Shown: positions 52,315 to 62,149, counted from the first letter of the stretch. The stretch is 64,000 nucleotides of DNA from Hymenobacter chitinivorans DSM 11115 (GCF_002797555.1 NZ_PGFA01000001.1:2666001-2730000); one strand, 5' to 3'. Notes: a model not told the origin generated them from the sequence alone. Numbers and translations: made by a program.

Positions 52315-54936
52315 ATGTCCGCATCCGCTACGCCTTCCCCAGCTTTACCCGCCTGGCTGCCCCCCGATGAACTGCTGCGCCTCGTGGTGGATATGTCCGT
52401 CACCGGCCTGATTTTCTATACGCCCATCTACGACCCGGCCGACGGCACTACCATCGTCGACTTCCGCTTCGAGCTGCTCAATGCCGCCGCCCAGCGCATG
52501 ATGCGCATGCCCGAGCGCCCCACCCTCACCCACAACCAGCAGTGGCCCCACAGCAAGGAGCACGGCACCTTCGACTTCCACGTTGAGGCCTACCGCACCG
52601 ACGAGCCCCGCGAGTATAAAGTCAACTACCAGGCCGACGGCTACGACAACTTCTACCACCTCGTGGCCCGCCGCGCCGGCCCGGGCCTGCTGGTCAGCTT
52701 CACCGACACCGCCGACCAGCCCCGCTCCCCCGTCGAAGTAGCCCTGCGCGAAAGCCAGGCCCGCGAGCAGGCCGCCCGCGCCGACGCCGAGGCCCAGCGC
52801 CAGCAGCTCCACCACCTGCTCATGCAGGCCCCCGCCAGCATTGCCAGCATGGAAGGCCCCGAGCTGGTCTTTACCCTGGTCAACCCCCTCTACCAGCAGC
52901 TCGTCGGCAGCCGGCAGCTGCTGGGCAAGCCCCTGCGCCAGGCCTGGCCCGAGCTCGAGGGCCAGGGCTTTCTGGAGCTGCTCGAAGGCGTGTACCGCAC
53001 CGGCGAAACCTACTTCGGCAACGAGCAGGTGGCCTACATCGACCGCCAGAACACCGGCCGGCCCGAGGCCATCTACTTCAACTTCATCTACCAGGCCGCC
53101 CGCGACGCGGCCGGTACCATCACCGGCGTCTTCATCTTCGCCTACGACGTAACCGAGCAGGTCCTCAGCCGCCGCCGCGTCGAGGAGCAGGAGCAGCAGA
53201 CCAATGTGCTCAACGAGGAGCTGGCCGCCACCAACGAGGAGCTCTACGCCTCCAACGAGGAAGTGCTGGCCAACAACGAGGAGCTGGTGCTGGCCCAGCA
53301 GGAGCTGCGCCTGCTCAACGCCGACCTGGAAACCCGCGTGGCCGCCCGCACCGCCGAGCTGCGCCTGGCCCAGCTCGAAGAGCAGCGCCAGCGGACCCGC
53401 CTGGAGCGGTTCTTTATGCAGGCCCCGGCCGCCATCTGCGTCCTCGACGGCCCCGAGCTGGTCTTTGAGCTCGTCAACCCCGCCTACCAGGCCCTGTTCC
53501 CGGGCCGGCCCCTGCTGGGCCGGCCCCTGCTCCAGAGCCTGCCCGAGCTGGCCGGCCACCACGTCTTCCGCACCCTGCGGCAGGTATACCACACCGGCAT
53601 CACCCACCAGGAAGACTCCCTGCTGGTGCCCATTGCCCGCACCCCCGACGGGCCGCTGGAAGACCGCTACTTCAACTACATCTACCAGGCCCGCTTCGAC
53701 GAGCACGGCCGCATCGACGGGGTCTTGGTCTTCGCCTTCGAAGTCACCGAGCAGGTGCTGGCCCGCCAGGCCAGCGAGGCCGGCCGCCGCCGCCTGCGCC
53801 TGCTCACCGACGCTCTGCCCGTGCTCATCGGCTACGTGGATCAGCAGCAGCGCTACCAGTTTGCCAACCAGGCCTACCAGGCCTGGTTTAACCAGGACCC
53901 GGCCGCCCTGCTCGACCGGCCCGTGGAAGACGTCGTGGGCCCCACGGCCTACGCTGGCGTGCGGCCCTACATCCAGCGGGCCCTGGCCGGGGAGCAGGTC
54001 GACTTCGACGCCCGCATGCCCTACCGCGCCGACTTCGTGCGCCACATCCACACCAGCTACGTGCCCGACGTGCAGGACGGGCAGGTGCTGGGCTTCTACA
54101 GCCTGGTTACCGACATCACCGACCAGGTGCGGGCCCGCGAGCAGGTGCAGGACCTCAACGAGGAGCTGGCCGCCATCAACGAGGAGCTGCAGGCTTCCAA
54201 CGAGGAACTGCTCGAAACCAACCAGCAGCTCACCCGCAGCAACGTGGACCTGGACAACTTCATCTACACCGCCTCCCACGACCTGAAGGCGCCCATTTCC
54301 AACATCGAGGGCCTGCTCTACGCCCTGGGCGAGGAGCTGCCGGCCGAAGTCAGCCGCACCGGCAACGTGAGCCCCATCCTGAGCCGAATGCTGGACTCGG
54401 TGAACCGCTTCAAGCGCACCATCAGCCACCTCACGGAGGTGTCCAAGCTCCAGAAAGAGCACGCCCCGGCCACCGAGCCCGTCGACCTGGCCCTGGTCAT
54501 CGACGACGTGCGCCTAGACCTGGAGCCCCTGCTGCGCGAAACCCACGCCGAGCTCGTGCTCGACGTGGCCGGCTGCCCGTCCATCCTGTTCCCGGAGAAG
54601 AACCTGCGCTCGGTGGTCTACAACCTGCTCAGCAATGCCCTCAAGTACCACGCCCCCGACCGGCCGCCCCGGGTGGAGCTGCGCTGCCACTCCGACGAGC
54701 AGTACATGGTCATGGAAGTGCGCGACAACGGGCTGGGCATCGAGGCGGCCCAGCTGCCCCGGCTCTTCGCCATGTTCCAGCGTTTCCACGACCATGTGGA
54801 GGGTTCCGGCATCGGGCTCTACATGGTCAAGAAGATGGTGGAAAACGCCGGGGGCCGCATCGAGGTTCGCAGCCAGCCGGGCCTGGGCACCACCTTCTCC
54901 GTTTACTTCAAACTCTATTCCATCCCCTCGGCCTAG
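52315..54936 (+). CDS. Multi-PAS sensor histidine kinase, classical HisKA type
   Basis: The 873-aa cytoplasmic kinase starts at the ATG 52315. A first PAS-like module (about 12-135) begins LVVDMSVTGLIFYTPIYDP. Two further PAS modules share MQAPASIASMEGPELVFTLV and MQAPAAICVLDGPELVFELV, so they are recent duplicates. A fourth starts ALPVLIGYVDQQQRYQFANQ. Coiled coils rich in NEELAATNEELYASNEE link the modules. The H box is FIYTASHDLKAPISNIEGLL, the N box VVYNLLSNALKYHA, and the G boxes VRDNGLGIEA and GSGIGLYMVKKMVENAGG. Unlike the other two kinases this one is of HPK1 type. It is followed by a response regulator after 30 bp, its likely partner. Confidence 0.93.
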   Translation: MSASATPSPALPAWLPPDELLRLVVDMSVTGLIFYTPIYDPADGTTIVDFRFELLNAAAQRMMRMPERPTLTHNQQWPHSKEHGTFDFHVEAYRTDEPREYKVNYQADGYDNFYHLVARRAGPGLLVSFTDTADQPRSPVEVALRESQAREQAARADAEAQRQQLHHLLMQAPASIASMEGPELVFTLVNPLYQQLVGSRQLLGKPLRQAWPELEGQGFLELLEGVYRTGETYFGNEQVAYIDRQNTGRPEAIYFNFIYQAARDAAGTITGVFIFAYDVTEQVLSRRRVEEQEQQTNVLNEELAATNEELYASNEEVLANNEELVLAQQELRLLNADLETRVAARTAELRLAQLEEQRQRTRLERFFMQAPAAICVLDGPELVFELVNPAYQALFPGRPLLGRPLLQSLPELAGHHVFRTLRQVYHTGITHQEDSLLVPIARTPDGPLEDRYFNYIYQARFDEHGRIDGVLVFAFEVTEQVLARQASEAGRRRLRLLTDALPVLIGYVDQQQRYQFANQAYQAWFNQDPAALLDRPVEDVVGPTAYAGVRPYIQRALAGEQVDFDARMPYRADFVRHIHTSYVPDVQDGQVLGFYSLVTDITDQVRAREQVQDLNEELAAINEELQASNEELLETNQQLTRSNVDLDNFIYTASHDLKAPISNIEGLLYALGEELPAEVSRTGNVSPILSRMLDSVNRFKRTISHLTEVSKLQKEHAPATEPVDLALVIDDVRLDLEPLLRETHAELVLDVAGCPSILFPEKNLRSVVYNLLSNALKYHAPDRPPRVELRCHSDEQYMVMEVRDNGLGIEAAQLPRLFAMFQRFHDHVEGSGIGLYMVKKMVENAGGRIEVRSQPGLGTTFSVYFKLYSIPSA

Positions 54937-54966
54937 CTCCTTATTGGCCGCCTCTACCCTGCCCCC

Positions 54967-55383
54967 ATGTTCAAACTACCCTGCGTCCTGCTCGTGGACG
55001 ACGACGATACAACCAACTACCTCAACCAGCTGCTCTTCAACCGCCTCGGCGTCGCCGAGACCCTGCTCGTGGCCCTCAACGGCCAGGACGCCCTCAACCA
55101 GTTGCAGGTTTGCGACACGCCCCAGGGCCCGCCCTTCCCCAGCCTGATTCTGCTCGATATGAAAATGCCCGTCATGGACGGCTTCGAGTTTCTGGAAGCC
55201 TACGTGCAGCTGCCGGCCGCGCAGCGCGAGTCGGTCCTGATTATGCTCACCACCTCGCTCAACCCCCAGGACGTGGTGCGCATGCAGGACTTGCCCATTA
55301 CCGGCTTCCTGACCAAGCCCCTGACTAAGGATAAGATCTACGAAGTGCTGCACACCCATTTCGGCCACCCGCTGCCCGAGTAG
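54967..55383 (+). CDS. Single-domain response regulator (CheY-like)
   Basis: The 138-aa receiver domain has no output domain. Conserved residues: acidic pocket LLVDDDDTTNY (about 8-16), phosphoacceptor Asp in LILLDMKMPVMDGFEFL at about 62, Thr in IMLTTSLNPQD, and Lys in GFLTKPLTKDKI. All active-site positions are intact. It lies 30 bp after the HisKA kinase and is very probably in the same transcript, so phosphotransfer from that kinase is expected. It probably acts by protein contact or passes the phosphate on; the target is unknown. This Rcp1-like small-receiver form is common beside PAS kinases in Bacteroidota. Confidence 0.92.
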   Translation: MFKLPCVLLVDDDDTTNYLNQLLFNRLGVAETLLVALNGQDALNQLQVCDTPQGPPFPSLILLDMKMPVMDGFEFLEAYVQLPAAQRESVLIMLTTSLNPQDVVRMQDLPITGFLTKPLTKDKIYEVLHTHFGHPLPE

Positions 55384-55637
55384 CGGCGGAGTACCAGGCC
55401 GGTTGCGGGGACCGCCCGCGGACGGCTACCCCGGCGCCCAGCTCGGCTATACATACCCCTAGCAGGCCGCTAGGACCCTTTCATGAATTAAAATAAGATT
55501 AAAATACCTCGGCCGGGAAGCAACCATCCGGCAATTTTCCTCCGTAGTAGGCTCACGCTGGTCCCGCCCGGGCCGCTGCATTGCGGCGGTCCGGGGCCCG
55601 GAACTCAGCCGCTGTTTTTACCCAGCCTAGCCCGACG

Positions 55638-57932
55638 ATGGAAGAAACCCGCAACAGCATTACCGATATCTGGGGCCCGCGCACGGGCTACGAAGGCCCG
55701 TGGCCCATCCGCGTCGACGAGCAGCTCACCGAGCCGGCCGAGAATTGGGTGCAGTCGGCCTGCGTGCTGTGCTCCAACGGCTGCGGCCTCGATATCGGGG
55801 TGAAGGACGGGCGCATCGTGGGAGTGCGGGGCCGGGCGCAGGACCGCGTCAACCACGGGCGGCTGGGCCCCAAGGGCCTGCACGGCTGGCAGGCCAACCA
55901 CAGTCCCGACCGGCTGACGACGCCCCTGATCCGGCGCCACGGCCAGCTGCAGCCCGCCACCTGGGACGAGGCCATGAGTTTGATTGTCGATACATCCAAG
56001 CAGCTGATTCGGGAGCACACGGCCGGGGCCCTCGGCTTTTACACCTCCGGGCAGCTCTTTATCGAGGACTACTACACCCTGGGCGTGCTGGGCAAAGCCG
56101 GCCTGGGCACGCCCCACATGGACGGCAACACCCGCCTGTGCACGGCCACGGCGGCGGCGGCCCTGAAGATTTCCTTCGGCACCGACGGGCAGCCCGGCTC
56201 CTACACCGACCTGAACACGACCGAGGCCGTGCTGCTGGTGGGCCACAACATGGCTTCCCAGCAAACCGTGCTCTGGGCCCGCATCCTGGACCGCCTCGCC
56301 GGCCCCAACCCGCCCCAGCTGGTCGTCATTGATCCGCGCCGCACCTACACCGCCGAAAAGGCTACCGTGCACTTGGCCCCGCGGGTGGGCACCAACCTGG
56401 CCGTGCTCAACGGGCTGCTACACCTGCTGATTGAGCATGACTACCTCCACCACGAGTTTATTAAGGCCCATACCGTGGGCTATGCCGAGCTGCGCCAGAC
56501 GGTGGAGAAGTGGACGCCCGAGCGGGTGGAAGCCCTCAGCGGGGTGCCGGCCGAGCAGCTGCTGGCCGCGGCCCTGATTATCGGCACGAGCAAAACCCTG
56601 GTTTCGACGGCTCTGCAGGGCGTGTACCAGTCGATGCAGGCCACGGCGGCGGCCGTGCAAATCAACAACATCCACCTGCTGCGGGGCCTGATTGGTTCCC
56701 CGGGCAACGCCATTCTGCAGATGAACGGGCAGCCCACCTCCCAGAACACCCGGGAGTGCGGAGCCGACGGCGACCTGCCCGGCTTCCGCAACTGGGGCAA
56801 CCCGGCCCACATTCAGGAGCTGGCTACGCTCTGGAACGTGGACCCCGACAAGATTCCGCACTGGGCCCCGCCGACCCACGCCATGCAGATCTGGCGCTAC
56901 TGCGAAACGGGCTCCATCAAGCTGCTCTGGATTCAGGCCACCAACCCGGCGGTAAGCATGCCCGAGCTGGCCCGCATCCGCCGGATTCTGCGGCAGAAAG
57001 ACCTGCTGGTCGTCGTGCAGGACGCCTTTCTGACCGAAACCGCCCAGCTGGCCGACGTGGTGCTGCCCGCCGCGCTGTGGGGCGAGAAAACCGGCACCTT
57101 TACCAACACCGACCGGACGGTGCACCTTTCCTACAAGGCCATCGACCCGCCCGGCGAGGCCCGTGCCGACCTCGACATCTTCCTGGACTACGCCCGCCGC
57201 ATGGATTTCCGGGACAAGGACGGGCAGCCCCTCATCAAGTGGAGCACTCCGGAAGAAGCCTTCGAGGCCTGGAAAGCCTGCAGCAAGGGCCGCCCCTGCG
57301 ACTATTCGGGTCTGAGCTACGCCAAACTGACCGGCGGCTCGGGCATTCAGTGGCCCTGCAACGAGCAGTACCCCGACGGGGCCACCCACCTCTACACCGA
57401 CCACGAGTTCAACACCCACGCCGACTACTGCGAAACCTACGGCTACGACCTGGTGACGGGCACCGAAAAGCAACCCGAAGAATACAAAGCCCAAGACCCC
57501 AAAGGCAAAGCCTTTCTCAAGGCCGCCGACTACGAGCCGCCCCACGAGGAGCCCGACGAGCAGTATCCGCTCTGGTTTACCACCGGCCGGGTGGTCTACC
57601 ACTTCCACACCCGCACCAAAACCGGCCGCGCCAAGGCCCTGCACGAGGCCGCGCCCGAGGGCTTCGTGCAGCTCTCCGCGGAAGATGCGGCCTGCTACGG
57701 GATTCGGGAGGGCGACCTGGTGGAAGTAACCTCGCGCCGGGGCCAGGCCACCGAGCCGGCCCGCATCGGGGGCATCGAGCCGGGGCTGGTGTTCATGCCC
57801 TTCCACTACGGCTACTGGGACCAGGACCAGGACCCGCCCCGGGCGGCCAACGAACTGACTCTCACTGAGTGGGACCCGGTCAGTAAGCAGCCCCACTTTA
57901 AGTATGCCGCCGTCCGGATTCGCAAAGTCTAA
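55638..57932 (+). CDS. Molybdopterin oxidoreductase (NasA/NarB- or FdhF-like), with a Gly at the fourth cluster-ligand position
   Basis: Mo-bisPGD enzyme of 764 aa, no Tat signal, so cytoplasmic. The N-terminal cluster region has CVLCSNGC (Cys42, 45, 49), but the position of the fourth Cys (normally in a LC-x-KG motif) reads GRLGPKG, with Gly77. PTSQNTRECGADGDLPGFRN and the NPAVSMPELARIRR block are MGD-binding segments. The C-terminal domain reads LWFTTGRVVYHFHTRTKTGR and PFHYGYWDQDQDPP, typical of the nitrate reductase/formate dehydrogenase-like group. The frame is open to 55581, but MEETRNS at 55638 fits. It overlaps nothing and is followed after 10 bp by a small helical protein, a likely subunit or maturation partner. 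Substrate undetermined. Confidence 0.86.
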   Translation: MEETRNSITDIWGPRTGYEGPWPIRVDEQLTEPAENWVQSACVLCSNGCGLDIGVKDGRIVGVRGRAQDRVNHGRLGPKGLHGWQANHSPDRLTTPLIRRHGQLQPATWDEAMSLIVDTSKQLIREHTAGALGFYTSGQLFIEDYYTLGVLGKAGLGTPHMDGNTRLCTATAAAALKISFGTDGQPGSYTDLNTTEAVLLVGHNMASQQTVLWARILDRLAGPNPPQLVVIDPRRTYTAEKATVHLAPRVGTNLAVLNGLLHLLIEHDYLHHEFIKAHTVGYAELRQTVEKWTPERVEALSGVPAEQLLAAALIIGTSKTLVSTALQGVYQSMQATAAAVQINNIHLLRGLIGSPGNAILQMNGQPTSQNTRECGADGDLPGFRNWGNPAHIQELATLWNVDPDKIPHWAPPTHAMQIWRYCETGSIKLLWIQATNPAVSMPELARIRRILRQKDLLVVVQDAFLTETAQLADVVLPAALWGEKTGTFTNTDRTVHLSYKAIDPPGEARADLDIFLDYARRMDFRDKDGQPLIKWSTPEEAFEAWKACSKGRPCDYSGLSYAKLTGGSGIQWPCNEQYPDGATHLYTDHEFNTHADYCETYGYDLVTGTEKQPEEYKAQDPKGKAFLKAADYEPPHEEPDEQYPLWFTTGRVVYHFHTRTKTGRAKALHEAAPEGFVQLSAEDAACYGIREGDLVEVTSRRGQATEPARIGGIEPGLVFMPFHYGYWDQDQDPPRAANELTLTEWDPVSKQPHFKYAAVRIRKV

Positions 57933-57942
57933 CCCCGCCCCC

Positions 57943-58401
57943 ATGCACTTAGGAAACTATCTGGGCTTGCTCGAAAACAGCGAAAAGCAACTGGCCCGGG
58001 CCTTCGACAAAGTAAGCCGCCACCACCAGGACGAGCCCGACATCGAGCAGATGTGCCAGAAGCTCTCGGCCTGGTCGGTGCGGCACGGCGGGCAGCTGCA
58101 GCCGTTTCTGGTGCGCTACGCCGACAGCCGCAGTCCCGAGCCGGCGGCCATGGAAAAGGTGCTTTTCGGCCAGCCCCGGTCGGGCAGTCTGGCCCTGCTG
58201 CGCGACCTGCACGACTTGTGGCTGCTGACCAACGAGGTGAAGCTCTGCTGGGACATCATCGGCAACGCCGCCCTGGCCCTGCGCGACAAGGAGCTGGAAG
58301 CCACCTGCACCGCCTGCGAGGCCGAAACCAAGCGGCAGCTGGATTGGCTGCTGGGGCGCATCAAGCAAGCCGCGCCCCAGGCCCTGGTAGTAGCTGCCTG
58401 A
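57943..58401 (+). CDS. Small helical protein paired with the molybdopterin oxidoreductase
   Basis: The 152-aa protein is predicted nearly all-helical: LLENSEKQLARAFDKVSRHH, KLSAWSVRHGGQLQPFLVRY and DLHDLWLLTNEVKLCWDIIG, ending with CTACEAETKRQLDWLLGRIK. It resembles ferritin-like or hemerythrin-like four-helix bundles; the His, Glu and Asp residues in helices 1 to 3 could bind metal, but no complete motif was confirmed. It starts 10 bp after the oxidoreductase stop, so the two are surely co-transcribed. Such pairs (molybdopterin enzyme plus small helical protein) suggest a subunit or electron-transfer/chaperone partner. Function inferred from context only. Confidence 0.68.
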   Translation: MHLGNYLGLLENSEKQLARAFDKVSRHHQDEPDIEQMCQKLSAWSVRHGGQLQPFLVRYADSRSPEPAAMEKVLFGQPRSGSLALLRDLHDLWLLTNEVKLCWDIIGNAALALRDKELEATCTACEAETKRQLDWLLGRIKQAAPQALVVAA

Positions 58402-58448
58402 GTAGGCTTACTACCCTGTATTCCAGCCTAAACTGGCCCCAAAACCAG

Positions 58449-58476
58449 AAAGCCGCAGCAAATTGCTGCGGCTTTT
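58449..58476 (+). terminator. Rho-independent terminator of the molybdopterin enzyme operon
   Basis: Stem AAAGCCGCAGC with complement GCTGCGGCTTT, loop AAATT, then TTAC. It lies between the convergent S1/P1 nuclease gene and the operon, 48 bp after the stop at 58401. Confidence 0.82.
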
Positions 58477-58500
58477 ACAGTGGCTCTATTGGGCGGAGGC

Positions 58501-59283
58501 TTACCCCAATACGCCGTTGAGCAGCCCGGCCAGGCGGACTCCGGCCTGTAGCAGGCGGTCTTCCACGGTGGGCAGGTGGGCGGGCACGTATTTATAGTCG
58601 AAAGTGGCGCTTTTCTCGGTTTCGGCGTAGAGTTGCTGACTGATGGAGTACGATTCCCAGAGCCACTGCGTGATGCCGTCCTTCTGCCACTGTTGCACCT
58701 GCACCGGCGTGGGCTTGTCGAGCAGGGTGGCCAGTTCGGAGTAGGTCATGCCTTCGTAGTCGAGCAGGCCACTGTCCCAGAGGCTGTGCAGGTTGGTGTC
58801 CTTGCCCTGGTACTTCACGGTTATGGCGTTGCCGCCCTTGTCTTCGGCCCGGCTTACGTGCATGGGCTGGTGCACGTCGCCCACGATGTGAATGACGAAC
58901 TTCAGGGCCACGACTTTCTGCTCCTTCGTAGCTTTGGCGTCTTTCAGGACGGCCAGGTTCTGATTCAGGGCCAGGTAAGCGTTGGGCTCCTGCATGGCCG
59001 TTACTACGCCGGTGTACTCGGCGAAGGGCAGGCCCAGGGCCGTATTGATAAAGTGCCAGGGCGCCGTGGCCGAGTACTCGGGCGAGTAGCGCACTTCGTC
59101 GGCCCAAGTGGTTACCAGCGGCAGCCGCTCGGCGCCCAGCAGCAGGGCTACCTGGTCCTTGGCCTTTTTGGACAAATGGTTTTCGGCAATCTTACCCACT
59201 ACCCGGTGGCCCTGCACGCCCCAGGCCATCAGGCTCACGGGCAACAGGCTCAGGCAAAACAGGGCAACGCACTTTTTCAGCAT
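58501..59283 (-). CDS. S1/P1-family nuclease
   Basis: Exported zinc-dependent nuclease of 260 aa that cuts single-stranded DNA and RNA. A signal peptide (LKKCVALFCLSLLPVSLMA) ends before WGVQGHRVVG, so the mature N-terminus is the zinc-binding Trp21. Further ligands are visible: His26, Asp in TTWADEVR, His in PWHFINT, HIVGDVHQPMH (with the second and third His), and LHSLWD. The set is the complete trinuclear zinc site of the family. The start at 59283 gives the classical signal peptide; earlier codons add an unsupported extension. It probably scavenges extracellular nucleic acids for phosphate or nucleosides. Divergently placed against nothing; it shares the strand with the TonB receptor 200 bp upstream. 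Confidence 0.93.
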   Translation of the reverse strand: MLKKCVALFCLSLLPVSLMAWGVQGHRVVGKIAENHLSKKAKDQVALLLGAERLPLVTTWADEVRYSPEYSATAPWHFINTALGLPFAEYTGVVTAMQEPNAYLALNQNLAVLKDAKATKEQKVVALKFVIHIVGDVHQPMHVSRAEDKGGNAITVKYQGKDTNLHSLWDSGLLDYEGMTYSELATLLDKPTPVQVQQWQKDGITQWLWESYSISQQLYAETEKSATFDYKYVPAHLPTVEDRLLQAGVRLAGLLNGVLG

Positions 59284-59483
59284 ATAATCAGGAAAAGAGA
59301 AAGACGACAAGGTCTGGGAGGAAGAAACGGGCCGGCCCCGAAACCACAAAAGTAGCACGAAAGCCAGAACTGCACCGGCCGCCGCCTCACATAAACATGT
59401 GTAAATCGGCCGCCCAGGCTGTCAATAACACCTAAAGCCCGCCGCAGTTGCACGGGCCGCCCCGGTCAGCCGCGGGTCCGGGC

Positions 59484-62126
59484 CTACTCCACGGTATAGG
59501 TCAGGGCCAGGTAGTACAGCCCGCCCACGCCGGGGCCACCCAGAAAGGAAGCGTAGTACTGGTTCAGCACGTTGGTAGCGCCCAGCTTGAGGCGCAGCTG
59601 CGGGGCGGGCACCACGTAGGTTAGCTGGGCATCGAGGCTGCCGTAGGCCGGCACTTCCCCGCTCACCAGGAACGTCTGGGAATAGTAGTGCTGCTGCCAG
59701 TGGTAGCTTACTCCAAAGCCAATATTGCTGTGGTTCAGGTGTTCGTGGCCCAGGCTCAGGTTGGCCATCCAGCGCGGGGTGTTGAAGCCGTCCTCCAGCC
59801 CGTCGCCCGACTCGGTGCGGGCCAACCGGGCGTAGGTGGCATTGGCGCCCAGCAATAGGCCGCCGGGTCGCTCGTAGCGCAGCCCCACCGAGCCGCCGTA
59901 GTTGTACACCCGGGTTTGGGCGTTGGTCCAGAGGCGGTAGCGGTTCTGGGTGGCCCGGATGCTGAGGTAAATGGCGGCCGAGTCGGGGTTCAGGGTTTTG
60001 GGCACGTAGGCTTCGACCTGGGCAATAAAGTCGCGGTAGGCATTGTAGTAGGCATCCACGTCGAGCAGCAGGCGGCCCCCGGGCAGCAGGGCCGCCTTGT
60101 AGCCCAGCTCCAAGGACCGGATTTGCTCGGGCCGCAGGTAGGTGTAGGGGTTGCGCTGCAAGCGGGCTTGGTTCTGCTCAATGGCCAAACTTTGCTTCTG
60201 GGCCGGGGTGAGCGTAGGGGAAGTATTGGCATTTACGCTGGCCGTTACGGCAGCATTAAAGGCATCGATGCTGCTGCGCAAATAGCTGTTCTCAAACACC
60301 CCGTCGGACATGACCCGCAGCCCGCCGATGCGCTTGACCTGCCCGCTGTTGACGTTGGAAAAAGCCTCGAACAAGCTCGGAAATCGGTAGCCGCTCTGGT
60401 AGCTCACCCGGAAGTTGTGGCGCTGGGTGGGCGAGTACCCGGCCGTAAAGCGCGGGTTGAAACGCACGTCGAAGTAGTCGTTCTTGTCGGCGCGCAGCGT
60501 GGCCGTGAGCCGCACCTTCTGCTGCCAGAGCCGCACACCGGCCTGCCCGAAGCCGCCGGTTTTGCCGTAGGTCAGCTTGTCGCGCAGGGGGTCCCGGCCC
60601 GGTTCGGGGTTGATGAAGTAGTTGCCGTCGGGCACGATGACGTAGGTGCGGTGGTCCAGGCCGGCCAGCACGTCCACGGCGGCGGGCAGCCAGTCCTGTC
60701 CGCCGCGGCGCAGGGCCTCGGCCACATTCACCTGGGCCTCGGCGTGCACCAGGCTGGCTTGCACCCGCAGGGCCGCGCCCTGGTCCCAGTTGTTGATGTC
60801 CTGTAGCTCGCTGAGCTTCTGGCGAAAAAGTGCCGTGCCGGGCTGGTAGCGGCCCGCATCGGCCTGGGTGCGGCCGGCGGCGTGGGCCTGGGCCACGGTT
60901 TGGCCTCCAGCCAGGGCCTGGTCGTAGCCCCGCCCGTAGTCGTCAATCCAGACGTTGTCGGGCTTGTAGGTGCGGTCCAGATTTTCGGCGGCGGAGCGCA
61001 GGTTGTAGCTACGGCCGGTGTTTTCGCCCGTCACGTAGGCCCGGGCCTGCACCACGGGGCCTGTCAGCTGCAGGGCGTGCTGCTGCAAACGGTAGTCCTG
61101 GAGCCGAAACCGGTTGGAGCGCTGGTACACGTTGTCGAGCACGGCCAGGCGGTAGGTGTAGGCCAGCTCCGCACTACGGCCCAGCTTATAGTGCAGGGCC
61201 GCGTCGGCCTTGATGGTTTGCAGGCCGTAATCCACCACCTCCCGCTCGTCGTAGCCGGTGCGGGCCACCGAGTAGGTTTTGCCCCCCCGCCGGAACGTAA
61301 TCCGGTCCGACGACTCGTTGCCGTAGCTATTGACCGGGTCCCGGGCGGGGTTGTCGGCGCCCAGTAGGCCGGTGGTGGCGTTGCCGGCGGCATTAAGCTC
61401 GGTCTGGTCGTTGGCAATCCAGTCGTAGCCCCGGCTGTAAGTGCCGTTGAGCTTCAGGGCCAGCCGGGGCCGCAGCACTTTGGCGTAGCGCACGCTGGTT
61501 TCGGAGTAGAGCTTAGCGCCTACCAGCGGGTCATTAACGTGGTTGAGCCCGGTTCTTTGCTGCGCGCTCAGCCCTTCGGAGGTAAAGGGGCTGCGGGTGC
61601 TGAAGTTGGCCAGCCCGTTGATGGCGTTGAGCCCGTAGAGCGCCGCCGCCGAACCCGGCACGATTTCCACGCTGCCAATATCCAAATCACTCGGCCCCAA
61701 AGCATTGCCGATGGGGCCGCCGATGTGGGGCGCCTGGTTGTCGATGCCATCCACGAGCTGCACGAAGCGCACGTTGGTCGTATTAGCAAAACCCCGGGCA
61801 TTGAGCACTTTAAAACCCAGACTGGGCGTAATAACCTGCACGCCCTTCACGCCTTCCAGGGCGTCGAAAAACGTGGGCGCCGGCGTCAGGCGCAGGGCCC
61901 GGCCGCTGAGCTTCTCCACCGTCACCGGCGACTGCAGCAAGCTTTCCTCCACCCGGGAAGCGGCCACCACCACTTCACTCAGCTGCACCCGCCGCAGGGT
62001 GTCGGCCGCCGGGCGGCTGGCGGGCGGCGCGGTTTGCCCCCAGGCCAGGTTGCTCACGCCCGAAATTGCCAACAGGCCGAGGTAGCCGGCCCGCCCCTCA
62101 GGGCGCCACAGGGTAAAAAGCCGCAT
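59484..62126 (-). CDS. TonB-dependent outer-membrane receptor, predicted molybdate (oxyanion or chelate) uptake
   Basis: The 880-aa receptor, taken from the ATG at 62126, has a signal peptide ending WGQTA. The plug domain (about 50-190) starts LSEVVVAASRVEESLLQSPV, with VEKLSGRALRLTPAPTFFDA, LNARGFANTTNVRFVQLVDG and GSVEIVPGSAAALYGLNAIN. The rest is a 22-strand barrel ending LALTYTVE. No SusC-type extension or partner SusD is present. Upstream start codons are ruled out because a perfect -7 box (TATGTTTG, 62166-62173 on the minus strand) and an inverted repeat lie there. The gene next upstream is a ModE-type regulator, and the repeat resembles ModE sites, hence the prediction. The substrate is inferred, not seen. 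Confidence 0.82.
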   Translation of the reverse strand: MRLFTLWRPEGRAGYLGLLAISGVSNLAWGQTAPPASRPAADTLRRVQLSEVVVAASRVEESLLQSPVTVEKLSGRALRLTPAPTFFDALEGVKGVQVITPSLGFKVLNARGFANTTNVRFVQLVDGIDNQAPHIGGPIGNALGPSDLDIGSVEIVPGSAAALYGLNAINGLANFSTRSPFTSEGLSAQQRTGLNHVNDPLVGAKLYSETSVRYAKVLRPRLALKLNGTYSRGYDWIANDQTELNAAGNATTGLLGADNPARDPVNSYGNESSDRITFRRGGKTYSVARTGYDEREVVDYGLQTIKADAALHYKLGRSAELAYTYRLAVLDNVYQRSNRFRLQDYRLQQHALQLTGPVVQARAYVTGENTGRSYNLRSAAENLDRTYKPDNVWIDDYGRGYDQALAGGQTVAQAHAAGRTQADAGRYQPGTALFRQKLSELQDINNWDQGAALRVQASLVHAEAQVNVAEALRRGGQDWLPAAVDVLAGLDHRTYVIVPDGNYFINPEPGRDPLRDKLTYGKTGGFGQAGVRLWQQKVRLTATLRADKNDYFDVRFNPRFTAGYSPTQRHNFRVSYQSGYRFPSLFEAFSNVNSGQVKRIGGLRVMSDGVFENSYLRSSIDAFNAAVTASVNANTSPTLTPAQKQSLAIEQNQARLQRNPYTYLRPEQIRSLELGYKAALLPGGRLLLDVDAYYNAYRDFIAQVEAYVPKTLNPDSAAIYLSIRATQNRYRLWTNAQTRVYNYGGSVGLRYERPGGLLLGANATYARLARTESGDGLEDGFNTPRWMANLSLGHEHLNHSNIGFGVSYHWQQHYYSQTFLVSGEVPAYGSLDAQLTYVVPAPQLRLKLGATNVLNQYYASFLGGPGVGGLYYLALTYTVE

Positions 62127-62149
62127 AAAGAGCAGTAAAGGATGAAACC

